Assembly: GCA_000149265.1 (NCBI GenBank)
Contig: CH002592.1
Span: 544,850 to 608,849 of the forward strand
Source: Ciona savignyi
Lineage: Eukaryota > Chordata > Ascidiacea > Phlebobranchia > Cionidae
DNA: 64,000 nt
Direction of reading: 5' to 3'
Position 1 is the stretch's first letter. Each line of letters opens with the position of its first letter. The position numbers were made by a program, and so were the translations under genes. This document shows positions 22,621-35,400 of the stretch, one piece after another. Below the pieces are notes generated by a model. The model was not told the DNA's origin, ran no database searches, and saw only the letters and a program-made list of their open reading frames with translations.

Positions 22621-24690
22621 TTTTTTTATAAAATTTGTGACAACTAATAAAATTTGAAATGTAAAGTGTCAACGGAAACATATTTTTGGAAATAAACAAC
22701 AAATGGTGACAACCAGCACACCAGAGAGTTCGTACTATAGAATGCCACCTTTATCCGTGTGTCGTCATCCTCATTTATTAAGGTTTTATCGACTGTTAAT
22801 TTGAAACAAAAGAAAACGCAATATATTAACAATATAAGAACAGTCAACTCCCACTAAACCGTAAAGTAAATGTGCCACAAAATAAATAGCAGAGGTCGAA
22901 CACGCAGAAGCCGTGGATAAATAATTATTGCCAAAACGAGCGTGCGTAAGGTGTTCAACTGAAACTACGACATCCTCCCCGTCTATTTAAAATGCACAAT
23001 AACAAATAAATATTTAATAGTACGCCAGTCTATCGGGTTTCTTCGTTTGTTGGGTCGCAACGCAACTTTTCTTCCGATCAACTTAACAAACAATTTGTCA
23101 TGAAAGCTTACAGGCTACATGGGCATTTATGACATCATAAGAAGCTATTTGATGTCACATTAGGGCAATTCAAAAGTACAGAACTCCTATTATAGTAGTA
23201 GGAGTAGGAAATAGTACAACACCTATTATAGTAGGAGTAAACATTTTAAAAAATGCCAAGGTCAGAGGCGCTCTCGTTTTTTCTTAAGCCATCTGGGTTA
23301 ATAGTGTTTTGTTTTAGAATTTTAACGTTGCTAAATTTTTTCGTTTTACTTCCCTATTTTTCGAGGATACCGTGAGTCATTTAAAAAAATGCTAGGGGAC
23401 GTTGCGTTCTTTTTTTTAAGTTTGAGTACCGCTGCTGTAAAAAGTTATTTCGTTTTTTTACCCTACCGAATGTTAGGACCATTAGCTAAAAAACTTTAAA
23501 CTGATGTACGAGATGTATTTAAAGCTTTTCAAACTGATATTTTCTTAGAAATAAAACTTGAACCGTTTGAGAAAGTTTATTGTAAATGTGTTGTTTTTTT
23601 TATATTGTGTTTTCACTATTTTGGTAAATTTAAATCATTTTTTTCAAAACAGGCACTTTTAACAATAAAGAAGAAATATGTTCTTACGAATTGTGAGTTG
23701 GCACGCGGAAGGATTTTTCCGGTAATTTTAGCCGATTTTGGCACCCAGGCCGAGAAAGGTTGCTCACCCCTGTTCTAAATCAACCAAAAAGTCCCTGGTA
23801 AATTAACACTTCCCGGTCGACCGTTGTAAACCAATTCTGTTCAGAGCTACTCAGTTTTAAATTCCATCCTTTGCCCCATTCCCCTTTGCCCCGACCCTAG
23901 TCCTGGTCGGACTGTCTCACAGCCCCTGGCAAAATTACATCCTGCAGAAACAAACAACTCCTTCATCCAGATAAAGACGCGGCCTGGTCATCCCAATCCC
24001 ATCCGACCAGACCTTGCCCCTCCATGATGCTTTTTACAAACGATTCTTTGTTTTTAATTTTTTTTAATATATGAATTTGTCACACACATTTTTTTATATG
24101 TACATTTTTCATTTTTAAGTTTTAAAATAGTGGGTCCGTAGCGTGTGTGACTAGGGAGAGCGTGCCACCCTGTAGTCCAGTGGAAGAAAACCCAAAAAAA
24201 CAACGCGCTACATAAATATCCCATATATTTGATAAGGCCGGAAGTTACCGCACTTGAAGTGCTGGCGAATTTTATCGCATCGTTTTATACCGCTGTGGTG
24301 TTGCGTGGTTGATGCGAAAAAAAGTACTTAAATCTGTTAATCATACACAGCACATTGCAATAATTGGCATAACCGACGGTCAATATATTATATTGTGCAT
24401 TGTTGCGTAAATAATAAAATTAATCATTGTTGTGTCATAAATATGTAGGTGGACATTGTGTGTCAACAATATAATTAAGAGTATTGTTGTGTAATCAAAA
24501 ATAAGTGCGAATTGCTGACTCAATCACTCAAGTGTTTTATTTTTTTTAATGAAATTTTTTTTGCGTATTTTGAACAAAGCGTGAATTCTCATACATTGGT
24601 TGAGATCAAAATACACAAATTCTAATCCTAGTATTAACAGCAATCATCATTGATCATTAAACAATTAAAGTTGTGCGGAAACATCACACG
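22621..24690. other. unassigned; includes a hAT-like 3' end and a short local duplication
   Basis: CCTATTATAGTAGGAGTA is duplicated imperfectly at 23187-23250. A C-rich stretch lies at 23870-24030. No gene recognised. Confidence 0.4.
23695..23776 (+). mobile_element. hAT-like 3' terminus, solo
   Basis: The end AAAGGTTGCTCACCCCTG, preceded by TTGGCAC, resembles the right end of the complete hAT element at 48186-48766 (AAAAGGTTGCCGACCCCTG). No left end or 8-bp duplication could be matched, so only a fragment is called. Confidence 0.45.
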
Positions 24691-24795
24691 ACTTACTGCT
24701 GGGCGTTCCGGCTCCATTTGTGCTATCGGACTCGAATCCCAATCTCCTAATTATCGCCGATTGTGTGTTTCCTCTTGAGCTATACCCTTGTTCCT
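24690..24795 (-). mobile_element. tRNA-derived SINE or tRNA relic
   Basis: On the minus strand there is an A-box-like TATAGCTCAAGAGG and, 30 bases on, a B-box-like GGGATTCGAGTCC with a pairable T arm. The 3' side does not close an acceptor stem, so it is a tRNA-like SINE head or decayed tRNA rather than a working tRNA gene. Confidence 0.45.
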
Positions 24796-24865
24796 CTTTT
24801 TTCTCTGTGCGGCCTCCTATCTGTTGGATACTAAAATAATCAATAACTTAAGAGAGTAAATCATG

Positions 24866-24960
24866 TGTCTGTAAATCATGTGTGAACCACCACTATTTTA
24901 AAACCCATGTTGAGTATACGCTATATATTTATCACCTCATCCGTAACAGTCGTACTATTT
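24866..24960 (+). repeat. dispersed repeat family X, head fragment
   Basis: Matches the start of the family X copy at 31180-31300: GTGTGAACCACCACTATTT, AAAACCCATGTTG and ATATATTTAT follow in the same order. Confidence 0.5.
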
Positions 24961-24984
24961 ATTGGGCAAATAACGTTTCGAAAC

Positions 24985-25290
24985 GACTATTAGTGTTACA
25001 AAATTGAAATATTGTTACCAAATTTTCAAATTTCGCAACGATATTAGTAACGATATTTTAAAATCAGGCTATGGTTCCTAACATTTTTTAAACTTTTGTA
25101 AACAAGATGCAAAAAATTGTTTTGACCACTAGTACAACCAGAGAGACTAAAAAAGCACAAATGCAACGAAAAAATAACGTCTAAATATCGTTACTTACGA
25201 CATTTTGTAAAGGTATTTCGTTTTTAAATGTAAAAAATAGCCTAAAATCTGATTCGGTAACGAATATCGTTACAAAAATATCGTTTTCAT
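24985..25290. mobile_element. palindromic MITE-like repeat rich in ATCGTTAC
   Basis: The two halves are imperfect reverse complements. AAACGACTATTAGTGTTAC at the left pairs with the complement of GTAACGAATATCGTTAC near 25260-25285, and internal ATCAGGCTAT (25062) pairs with ATAGCCT (25231). No coding content. Ends and target duplication are uncertain. Confidence 0.5.
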
Positions 25291-25309
25291 TGTTCGCGTG
25301 TGTTTCATA

Positions 25310-26020
25310 ATTCAGGTGTGTACACTGCACTAGCCTACTAAATTTCAAAAAATGTCGATTTATATATACCTAAGCCGTATCAAACCAAATTGCTGACGTA
25401 TAGAGAAATTAAGTGACATGTTTGACTTAAATGGTTTCGTTGGAAATAGAACGGACGTAGCAAGTTGCTGTTTTTGGTTACAAGTTTTTGTATGTACATT
25501 GCATTAATATTCCTAACTTTATCATTCTACTGCAAAAATATTCTATTTTCATATATCTAAACTGTATAACATTAAGCTTTTACGAAATATTTACCCTAAC
25601 GTGGTGCGGTAATTGGGTTTTGTTTAAAATATAAATAAGATAGCGGGTTTATGTTTTGGTTTTTAGTTCATGGGTGTACACTGCACAAGTCTGCCAAATC
25701 CCCGTTTACTACTAAAACACGTTGTTATAGATTATTACTGCACCGCTGCAGTAGTTTATTTGGTTTAGTAACTGTTTATAGTTTAATGATTTTGTCACAT
25801 TTTATTTCCACATTTTTTACTTTGTTACATTTTTGATATTCTTGAGATGTGCAGTCATTTTTGAGTACGTCGACTGAAAATTTATTTAGTAAATGATTAA
25901 TAGTCCAAGAAGTTACGGTCATGCATTTGCTAAAGTGATATTTTGTTATAGTTTTTTTATTGTATATTGTCTCGCACTGATTTATGTTTTTTTTAGTTAC
26001 CGCTAAACAATTGCAATACA
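25310..26020 (+). repeat. BEL-associated dispersed repeat
   Basis: Shares long segments with 27355-28040, 35080-35400 and 35700-35880, including GTGTACACTGCAC, AAATATAAATAAGATAGC, GTACATTGCATTAAT and GCTTTTACGAAATATT. The 3' part leads to GTTACCGCT and then the gag-like segment after 26380. Interpreted as a broken copy of an old BEL/Pao family. Confidence 0.55.
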
Positions 26021-26339
26021 TTCATGAGATTACGTTTATAGCACCCCCACTCGTTTTCCTTTTCTCTTGGTGACCTTTGCTATTGTAGGGACAGGCGCCT
26101 TTGGCTGCTGCTTGTCGGTTAGCCAAAAGTTCACCTTAGGCTGTCTTCCTCGTCGCAATCGTCGGTGGCTGATACTGAGTTCTGATAGTGACTACATACA
26201 TAAATCGTACTGCAACTTATTGTTTTTATTCGGCATTTCTATAAGTTAGTTCATTTTGCTAGTTGTTTTTTTGGTTCATAAAATCACGACAATAAATACC
26301 AAATAAATTTAGGTCACGGGTACAGATAAGGTGTGGACG

Positions 26340-26760
26340 GCTATTTTAACTGTGTGAAATGGGTACCGTTTGTTATAAAAACAGCGGATATTGCACCAAC
26401 TAAACTAACTGCAATGGGTCGTAAATACGACGCAAATAGTTTTCCAATAATTAACACGTTTAAATAGTACACACGCAGAAATTTTGTTAAAACGAATAAT
26501 ATATATAAATCGAAACAGCGGTTCACCACACGTTTATGTGATAGAGAGGATTTTTTGCGAATAAATAATTTGTGTTATGGGTGTGGTTCTACCGATAATC
26601 ACATTGCGAAAGAGTGCACACACTGTGCTACGTGTAAAATTTGGAAGCGCACACACTTGACCTCGCTGCACGCTTATTGGACCTCACAAACCTATTGATT
26701 GTAATAGTCAAAAATCGACTCTAGGGTGGGGTGTGGCTGAAAGCTGTGTAGCAGAAAGAA
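26340..26760 (+). mobile_element. BEL/Pao gag fossil (zinc-knuckle region)
   Basis: Read on the plus strand, 26520-26690 gives a peptide with LCYGCGSTDNHIAKECTHC followed by ATCKIWKRTHLTSLHAYW, the CCHC-CCHC arrangement found near the end of BEL/Pao gag. Only a short piece survives between non-coding repeats. Broken and old. Confidence 0.6.
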
Positions 26761-27340
26761 ATAAAAAGATTTTGCATTGATGCTATGAGACTGACAATAC
26801 CGCAAGACTGGCCATACGGAAACACAAGTTCAACTCAGACCTGAAACAGCAGCCCACCGACAAAGGAAACATAACCAAAGCTGAATGTCCAAAACTATTA
26901 AAGCCAATAACCGAACATTACAGGGTCGCCTTCAAATCCCCAAAGAACTGTTGAAAAGGACGATGTGTACGTGAATGGACGTGGTAGAAAGGTACAGGTG
27001 TAGAAAGGTATCGGAATAATCAAATTTGGGCTTAACATGCAGAAACAAATTCTTGCACACTTTGCAACCGAGTATGAAATGGCAAGGGATAAACAAGAAC
27101 CATCAAGTTGGGGATGATGAAGAAAGATGACAGACCTAGAAATCGGTGATCACTTCCAAGAATATTAGAGACGTATCCAAGTAGTGCCGGACTGAAAGTG
27201 GAAGTGGGAGAGCGCGACAAAATCAAGCACGGAAGACATTGGGTATTCCCGAACGGGGAGCCAAATTTGGACGTTACTCACACGGCAAAATAATACCGTA
27301 AATGGGATGTTTGGAGTTGCAAACAAACTTTTAGGTTATA
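26760..27340 (+). other. retroelement-like remnant, not resolved
   Basis: GC content and codon-like texture are higher than in the flanks, and it lies between two BEL-associated repeats, but no domain is recognised. Confidence 0.3.
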
Positions 27341-28060
27341 TCATTTTTGGAGAGCCATGTTACTTCACCGCTACAGTAGTTTATTCCTTGGTCATTGATT
27401 GTTTATGGTGTGATGATTTTGTTACATTTTATTCCTATGATTTTCCTTGGCGAATTTACGGTTTTGATTTGTAAACTTTTTTGAGTACGTTGACTGCGAA
27501 GAAATAACAATTTATTTACGAACGTGCAATTGTTAAGGTATTATTTTGTTATAGTTTTTTCTTTTTTATATTGTCTCGCACTAATTTATGTTTTTTCGTT
27601 ACCGCTTTTATACAAACTAAAGGAATTGGAAAAAGCGCGTCAACTTTTATTGCGTGGCCGTAACAAGATAATTAAAGCCGTTTCAAACCACATCGTGACG
27701 ATTCAGAAGAAATTGAGTGACGTGTGTGCCTTAAATGATTTCCTTATAAATAAGGTAGCAAATTTATCTTTTGGTTTCAGAGTTCTGGTATGTACATTGC
27801 ATTAATCTACCATATTATAGCAATCTACTGCATAAAAAATTGTCGATTTTCATATACCTAAACTGTATGTAGTATAGGCTTTTACGAAATATTCAAGCTA
27901 ACGTGGTGCGTTGATTGCATTTGTTCGAAATATAAATAAGATAGATAGTTTATTTTTTTGTACATAGTTCATGTGTGTACACTGCACGAGTCTGCCAAAT
28001 TTCACATGTTTTCTACCAAAATGCTTTGATAATTAAAAGCCGTTTCAAACCACATCATGA
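27340..28060 (+). repeat. BEL-associated dispersed repeat with gag N-terminal-like frame
   Basis: Best-preserved copy of the repeat also seen at 1990, 25310, 35040 and 35700. A frame within 27524-27805 reads ELEKARQLLLRGRNKIIKAV, then SNHIVTIQKKLSDV, which recalls the helical N-terminus of BEL/Pao gag. Fossil fragment. Confidence 0.5.
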
Positions 28061-28267
28061 CGTATTTAGAAAAAAACTAGGTGAGGTATAAGCAGGCAAG
28101 CCGAACGTACGAAAAGTGCGGGTATGCGAGGAATGAGAGAAAATTAATTTCGCGCCCGGCGCGCAAAAAAAATTGTTAACGTTAAATTGTCCTGGAATGC
28201 CTCTCTTGGACATTTCAAACTAAGCTCTTGAATATAAAAAAATTCGAGCTGGTACCGATTCGGCTTG
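28061..28267. other. short unassigned stretch with a GC-rich palindrome
   Basis: Contains CGCGCCCGGCGCGC near 28152, unusual in this AT-rich setting. No repeat family assigned. Confidence 0.4.
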
Positions 28268-29551
28268 ATTACCCACACAGCAAGCTTCGGTTGGCTGCTG
28301 GCAACTAATTATTCGTCGGCGTTGGCTGAACGTGACGTTTATAACGTTGGCTCAACGTCATCGCAAGTAAAACGTGCACATAAAAATTAAAAATCGTAAA
28401 CAGTTCTGTAGCTATTTATGTAGTTTAAACGTAGTTGTTATTTTTTCCCTATTTTATCTTTAATTAAAAAAGCAAAATGCGAGCTTGCGTTGGCTCGTCA
28501 TCACAAGGCCAACGGTTGGCAATCCGCCGAAATTCATCGTTGGCCCGTTGATGTTAAAATACGAAGCTTTTCGTGTCAATCTGTTTTATTTCGTGCTATA
28601 GTAAAACATTTTATTTAACCAACTCCCCAACGCGTTAAATATATTATTACTTTGTTAGAGATGTCGCATGACAACGTCGTGGTTACGTTGGACCCATGAT
28701 GGATGCCCAGCATTATTTTAAAAATATAAAACGTAAAATATTAATAACAATATGTACTTTTATGTTCTCTGAATTTTACTCTACAAAACGCCATGTTTTG
28801 TTTTTAAAATGTCGGTTATAAATAATAAAAGTTAAGTTATTGTCCATGGCAAAAGCAAAGATTTAAACTAATAATCGAGAGCAGTTTAACCAAAGGTTCC
28901 AAGGTTGGTTTTTATAACAAACCGATTTATTTTTCATTGATTTCATTGTTTGTTATTAGTGTAAAGGTGGGAATTTTTATAATTAGTGTTGAATATGAAG
29001 ATTGTACTGTATTATCCAATTAAAAATTTATATCGGGTCAAAGCTAATTTTGCTCCGTTACCGCATTTTTTATATGGTATGAATGTCTAACCAGTGAGAA
29101 GCTACTAGAACAGCTGTTGGTCAGCCAAACTGAGCATTTGGTATCCAACAAAGTAAGTATATATGTGTAATAGATTTAACCTGTTTCTATGCTCAGATTT
29201 TCTTACTACTGTTTTGTTGTTAGGTAAGTGTTATACGGCTGCATAATCTATTGGTCTGGATTATTCTCATGATGGCTCGCCTTTTTCAAAACAACGCACT
29301 TAAGGCTTTGATTCCCCTAAACCCTTTAGATATTAATATTTTGAGTTTCTGGTATGCATACATGCGTGTTTATGAGGCACTTCTGCATTTAATGAATTTA
29401 CTTTCCTCTATTGTATAGCCAACTTAGCGACATGATCTAACCACCGCTGGAAAATGTTATATTAATTCTGCGAACATCAATCATACGAGTGAAGAAAACG
29501 TTGACTTAAGCTGTTTCAGAAGCTGCCATTAAGAGAAATGGAAGCTGTGGA

Positions 29552-29640
29552 CTAGAGATGCCCAACCCGAGGCCCGTGGGCACATTTGGCCGTCGGGAAG
29601 GTTCTAAGTGGCCCGCCCGAGTGTTCCGGTATGACCATTA
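29552..29640 (+). mobile_element. hAT-like 5' terminus, solo
   Basis: GAGATGCCCAACCCGAGGC and CACATTTGGCC resemble the left end of the hAT element at 48186 (GGTCGGCAACC...CACATCCGGCCC). No matching right end found. Confidence 0.45.
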
Positions 29641-31169
29641 TTATCAAATTAGTTTGCTACGTAATTTATGGTGAACTTACATTCGGAATAATTGGCATTT
29701 AATTTTTGTTTTTCTTTTAGTTTAGTTAGATTATTCATTTTTTGCCAATTATTTAAAAATGGCAAACGAATATAATCACGACACATGGACGGAAAGGCAA
29801 AACGAACAGTCGTTAAAACACGTCATTAAAAGGATTCTTTCAACAGACTCGTATGATAACTTTTAAAAACAGAATCGTTTAATAACCGAGGTTAGGCGAC
29901 TGTAATTTTTGCACTCTGCAGTGACATAGAATATGGCAAATAGAAAACTAAAAGCAAGCAATATGCTTACTGGCGTGCGCAATTATTCTTTGTCTGTGGT
30001 CATTTTGCCAAACACACTCCTGCTTTAGACTTGAGGATGAAAAAATGCCAATGACAGCAAATTTAATTAAATGAATGACGGGATTTCAACAAACTTGCGC
30101 ATTCGTTCCTGAGCAACCGTGAATAGAGTGATTGCTCTGCGTAAGCTATATGTTACTTTGTTTGCACAAACAAAACATTCAGTGAGAAAACCTCTTTTAT
30201 TTTATAAACAGGTGTGATATCTGGAAAGTGTTGGTGGAAAGGATACAAACACAACAGTCAGAAATATTTTGACCGAGTCTTTCAGTAGCAAGGTTGACTA
30301 TGCAGTTCAATATGAGAGGGAAGGGTGCAAAGCGAGCGTGTGCATTATTGAAGAGTTAATTAAAGTAAGTAGTTTGTCTATGTTGCTCTCCAAAGGTAGG
30401 GAGTAATATTATAAATGGGCCTATTAGTCATAAGAATGCTATTGTTATCGCCGTTGTGAAATATCTGCGAAGTGTAAGATTTCGGAGTTTTTTTGTAGTG
30501 ACTAGTTGTGATATTTTTTTCAGTTAAATTGACTTGGGCCATGAGTTTTTTAATATTAGTTTCCTCGTTATGTATGGAAGTGAAGTTCACAATGAAATAT
30601 TTTAAAAACACCAAATTTTAGTACTATCTTAACGTACAAGTGGAATATAAGTTTAAGTTGGAAGAACGAGATCCGTGGAAAGACGTTACGTGAAATGCAT
30701 GGCTAATTTAGTTGGTTTGGAATAGAATACCGAGATCTATTTTTGTTAATGGGACAAGAATTCTATAAAACTGCCAATCACAATCATCCAGTAACTTGTG
30801 CTCTCAGTTTACCGAAGCTATTGCAGTGTGTTGCATTTGCATGTAATGGTGGACATTGTGATATATTGGTTCAAGAAAAGATTTTTCTCCTTACCGATAA
30901 TACCTTAACAGTCTTTGTATAAATTTTCATCACTGTTCTTTAATTTGTTCTCGCCTGTTACGTTCCTTAATGCATTTAAATTCCGGCTACTAAATTGTTT
31001 CATAAGACGCGCACGTTAATTGGTAATCGTCGTTTTTTCCTGTTTTAAATACTCGACCTTTAAGTTCGTTGTTATATTTCGGTTATAAGCCAAAAGTAGT
31101 ATTTGTTTATTAATATATTTTATTTTTCTTCGCAGAGCATTACGATATATTTATGCAATTTTAAATTTA

Positions 31170-31600
31170 TGTAAAACACTAGAGAGTGTCAACCACGTGT
31201 TTAATCACCACTATTTGTAAAACACATGTTGTATGCCATATATTCATGCTACTGGGTCCCTAACCACATTTTGTATTTTATACACTGTGTATGTAGTTAT
31301 TGTTTCTGCAAGTATAAACTCATTGGTCCCATAGTTATCAAACCAAACTTTTTCTCCATGTGTAGGTAAAAAGAACAATCGTGATAGGTTTACAAAGATT
31401 TCATCACAAATGTTTTAAATTAAAGCTTTTTTTAAGTGCTGTATATTGAAATAAAGCTAAATTCCTAAAACAGTTCGATTTAGTTTTCATGGCTTCGGGG
31501 AATTACCCATGGGCTTGGTAAATAAGTTTAAGTTTTTGCATATGTGGGTCATGTTAACTATCAATTCTTGAAATTTTAATCCGATTTGACGAATCCTTGT
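31170..31600 (+). repeat. dispersed repeat family X, 5' part
   Basis: Runs colinear with the reverse complement of 50225-50660 over about 420 bp with modest divergence, and with that of 46545-46780. Shared landmarks include CACCACTATTTGTAAAACAC, TTCATCACAAATG and CATATGTGGGTCATGTTA. Confidence 0.8.
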
Positions 31601-32640
31601 TGGAGATGTCAGTGCAATGTGGCATGCCTGTCACAATCATGAGTCAGGAATATCTTTTCGTTTTTAGGTGAGTTACCCTAAGTAAATGTTTTCTTTATTT
31701 AAGTTACACAGGGTGGCTAACGATCTAGCATTCCACCAAATCTGATCAAAATTAGAGCAGCCGGTTAAACGCTATGTTCCGAAAAGCTATTTTTTTTTAA
31801 ATACCGTTTTGGTTATTAACGTGTCTGGGGAATTCCCCCTAGATTTATCACCCAACAATTTTGCTCCTGCATGTCTAGACCATGTTGTCTAACAAATGAC
31901 AAAGCTTTATTACTATTTTATTCTTTCTTCTGGTAGATGTCGGGGCGTCAGGGCCATGCCTTTCACAATCATGATTTGAGAACAAAAATCTTTTTTTAGG
32001 GTATTTCCCTAGATATTTTTTTATTTCTTCTAATGGTTAAATTAGTAGGTAATGCACTTACATTCCACCAAATCTGAATCAGATTGGCGCAGCCGTTCAA
32101 GCGCTATGCCCAAAAAAGCTAGTTTTTTTAGAAAAAAATAGCGTTTTGGTTATTAACGCCTACCAGGGAATTTCCCTAAATTTATCACCCAAAATTTTGT
32201 TTTCTGCATATCTAGATCATGTTCTCCAACAAATGTTAAATTTTTATTTCGATTCCAATATTGCTTTCTGGTAGATGTCGGGGCGACATGGTATACTCGT
32301 CACAATCATGATTTGAGAACAAAATCATAATTTTTAGGGTATTTCCCTAGGGAAATTTTTTATTTCTTTCAAGTGTTAAATTAGTGCTTAATGCACTTAC
32401 ATTCTACCAAGTCTGATTCAAATTGGAGCTACCGTTTAAGCGCTAGGCCACAAAAAGCTAAATTTTTCATAAAAAGTACCGTTTTGGTTTTTAACCTCCC
32501 AGGTGAATTCCCTTTGATTTATCACCTAAAATTTTGGTTTCTGCATATCTAGACCATGTTGCCTGACGAATGGCTAAGTTTCATTACTATTCCACTATTC
32601 CTTCTGGTAGATGTCGGGGCGCCATGCCATGCCTGTCAAA
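31601..32640 (+). repeat. family X tandem array, ~335-bp unit, three full copies
   Basis: The landmark GGTAGATGTCGGGGCG (first copy TGGAGATGTCAGTGC) recurs at about 31601, 31933, 32271 and 32607, giving periods of 332, 338 and 336 bp. Each unit also has CTAGACCATGTT, a CACAATCATGATTTGAGAAC segment, CATTCCACCAAATCTGA and AAGCGCTATG. Copies have diverged. No frame is kept through the array. Confidence 0.88.
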
Positions 32641-33507
32641 CCTTTGACGAAAAAAAAAAGAAAAAAAAAACGGACAAAAACAATATGTGTCCCAATTTTT
32701 CAATTGGGACCTATAATTAGATTGGAATCAACACATGGTTTTTTAATGAGTTTGTTTAAGTCGATTTATATTTGCAGAAAACGGCACTTGCTTTACAATG
32801 TATAACACTTCGAGGAAGCAAGCGAGTGTATTTGCCTATGTTACGGATATTCAATTTTGAAGGCTGGATTGTAACAGTCTTAAAACATTGTAATATTCAA
32901 CAGGAGCCGTTCGTCGAAACCGGGTAACAGCAGGAGCCACAGACGTAGAAAGCAAAAGTAAGAGCGAAACAGAAAACACATTGAGGAAGAAATAAAGAGA
33001 AGAAACGCTTCAGCATTAACTCTAACGCGGGACGTTCATTTGACTGTAGACCGAAATTGCGTAATTTTGTATTTCCTTTCAACAATTTGTTTTTTTACTC
33101 GGAACATACGTTAAAAAAGTTGTACAGGACAATTAAACGCTTATTTTTTTCAATTTCATATTTTTTATCGCTAAGAATAATACATTTTGATACAAACCAT
33201 TTGTGTGAGAGCTGGGAAAGTGATATGTGTAATTATTAATCAAATCGTTTTATGGTTGGTAGGAAGGAATGTTGGCGTGATATTGGGTTGACGTTGGCTA
33301 AACTGGTTGGGACGATATTGGTTTGACGCAAGCCAATCCCCAAAAACGACTTGTTGGGCCAACCGATCCACCGTCGCGGCCAATTAGAATCCCGAGGTCG
33401 GGCGGACAGCCAAGAAGGCAATGGTCTCGACGTTAACGTGACTTGTCCGGCCGATTTTAAAACGTGATTGGGCCAACGTACTGCCGACCGATATTTGCTA
33501 TCTGGTT

Positions 33508-35039
33508 AGTAAAAGTTTTATTAAATAATTTGGACTTCTCGCGTTAGTCGCGCTGATTGAAATAAAATCTCCAGCTAAAAAAAACAAAATAAAAATGGTG
33601 AATAAATTGTATAAACTTCTCGTGTTCTGCAATGTTGAATTTAGACTACAACTGACATTTACGGTAATGTAACTTCCATTGCCACAAAAAAACGATGCGA
33701 TGATGCAAGTTGTTGTTTCGAGCTGCCACTTTAAAAAATATTCGGACGCACGATTGATGCGCTGTCGGAAAGGAGAAACGCACTACGCGTATTAGTTGCT
33801 CTAATGTTATAAGTTCCTTTAGACTCCTATATAGAATATAAAATATTAATTAATCATTCTGTAAAACTTAATCATGCAAACAGGAATAAATCACATTATT
33901 TAATCCTGAAAATTTTAATTGGGTAAAATTCGTAAAATAAGTTTTAACTCAATTTGTCGATTTATGTTTTTAATTGATAACAGACTGTTTATACTAAAGA
34001 ACCATTAGATTACTCTCTCTTATCATTAGCGTTCGCTTCGAGCGTTCGCACGAGTCATCAAAAAGATACACGCGTCTACTCGTTTCGGCCAGGTGCAAGT
34101 TGGACCAAGGCCAAGCAATCCTTACTTACACGCTGAGCCGAAGATTGCCTAATAATTAAAGTTAAAAGAAACGGATAAGCTTTCCTAACTGTCATTAATA
34201 TACTCGCTACCGAATATAAAACTTATGCTTGGAATAAATATATAACTACCTTATAAAAGCGCCTGACTAATTCTCAACTTGGTCTTTATATTAACGCAAT
34301 AGCCCTGTATAACCATAGCAAAGGTGCGACCAAATGTATTCTCAAAACGCTATATATCGGTTATAATAATAAATATATATATATATATTATACGTTTTAC
34401 CACAAACCGTTTTAAAAATTAATTTTATATGTTTTAAGCTTTAGCTTAAGCTTAACATGTGTAGATAATTAGTTTAATTAAAAGTTTAATCGCTTTATAG
34501 CTGTAAAATAAAACTATATTTCTCTTCTAGTTTGTATTTTCGTGTCAGAAAAGAAGCGTTTTTTTGGACGCAATATAGAATCGCGATCGGATCGGCAAGG
34601 ATTTTAATGATCGTCAAAAATCCTGATCGGCACTGCATAAGGAATTAACGTGTATGTACTTATGTAGACACAAAAAAACGCGTTGTTCTCCCATTGCGAC
34701 GCTTGTTTGTCTTGCGCAGATGAATTGTAGTACAGACAAAGCAATTAATGTAGACGATCTGATGATGGAAACGCATAAAAATCGGGTGATGCTGCATACT
34801 CTGGCAAAATGTCAGGGAAGTGTCGTAATTTCAGTTCAACACCTTGCGCACGATCGTGTTTAGTAATAATTATTATCGTTTGCTTCTGCGTGTCTGACCT
34901 CTGCTATTTATTTGTGGTACAATTTCTTTACGGTTTAGTGTGGTAGCTGACTGTTCTTATATTGTTATTTAACTGCGTTTACTTTTTGTTTTAGATAAAC
35001 AGTCAATTAAACCTTAATAAATAAGGAATACAACAGGTA
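33508..35039. other. 1.5 kb without recognised content
   Basis: Includes a short (TA)n run at 34372-34390. An open frame at 34654-34863 has no family resemblance and no splice support. Confidence 0.45.
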
Positions 35040-35400
35040 GCCTGGCGTACTGTGCATGCCGCGTTCGGCGCCACTGGTTGTAAGCCTTAAATGGTTTCGT
35101 TTAAAATATAATTAAGGTAGCAAGTTGCTTTTTGAGTACAAGTTCTGGTATGTACATTGCATCAATCTTCCAAATTATATCTACTGCAAAAATTACACCA
35201 ATGCTGTATAAAGTAAGGGATTTTACGAAATATTTACGTTAATGTGGTGTTTGATTGCTTTTTTTGAAATATAAATAAGATAACGAGTATATTTTTTGGT
35301 ACATAGTTTATGTGTTTACACTGCATTAATCTGCCAAATTTCATCAATCTACTGCAAAATATTGTTGCTTTAAATATACCTAAGCCGTATTATACTCATA
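35040..35400 (+). repeat. BEL-associated dispersed repeat, partial
   Basis: Shares AAATGGTTTCGTT, GTACATTGCATCAATCTTCC, TTTTACGAAATATTTACG and the TTTACACTGCA segment with 25420-25700 and 27780-28010. Confidence 0.55.

Larger units (their letters stand above)
28268..33507 (+). mobile_element. possible degenerate Harbinger/PIF-like element
   Basis: The left end CCCACACAGCAAGCTTCGG and the reverse complement of the right end, CCAGATAGCAAATATCGG, are related over about 25 bp and both are flanked by TTA, which would be the 3-bp target duplication of PIF/Harbinger. Subterminal TTGGC/GTTGG motifs recur on both sides (28290-28560, 33270-33480). A frame at 30706-30920 contains CALSLPKLLQCVAFACNGG, reminiscent of the N-terminal part of Harbinger nucleases. 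Family X repeats occupy 31170-32640. Evidence is thin; the ends could be two unrelated repeats. Confidence 0.3.

Noticed and set aside
24690-24795. Functional tRNA gene
   Set aside because: A- and B-box-like motifs exist, but the acceptor stem does not close; better explained as a tRNA-derived SINE or relic.
34654-34863. Small open frame as a gene
   Set aside because: No recognised family, no splice signals matched to the frame, single short ORF in an AT-rich repeat-poor stretch.
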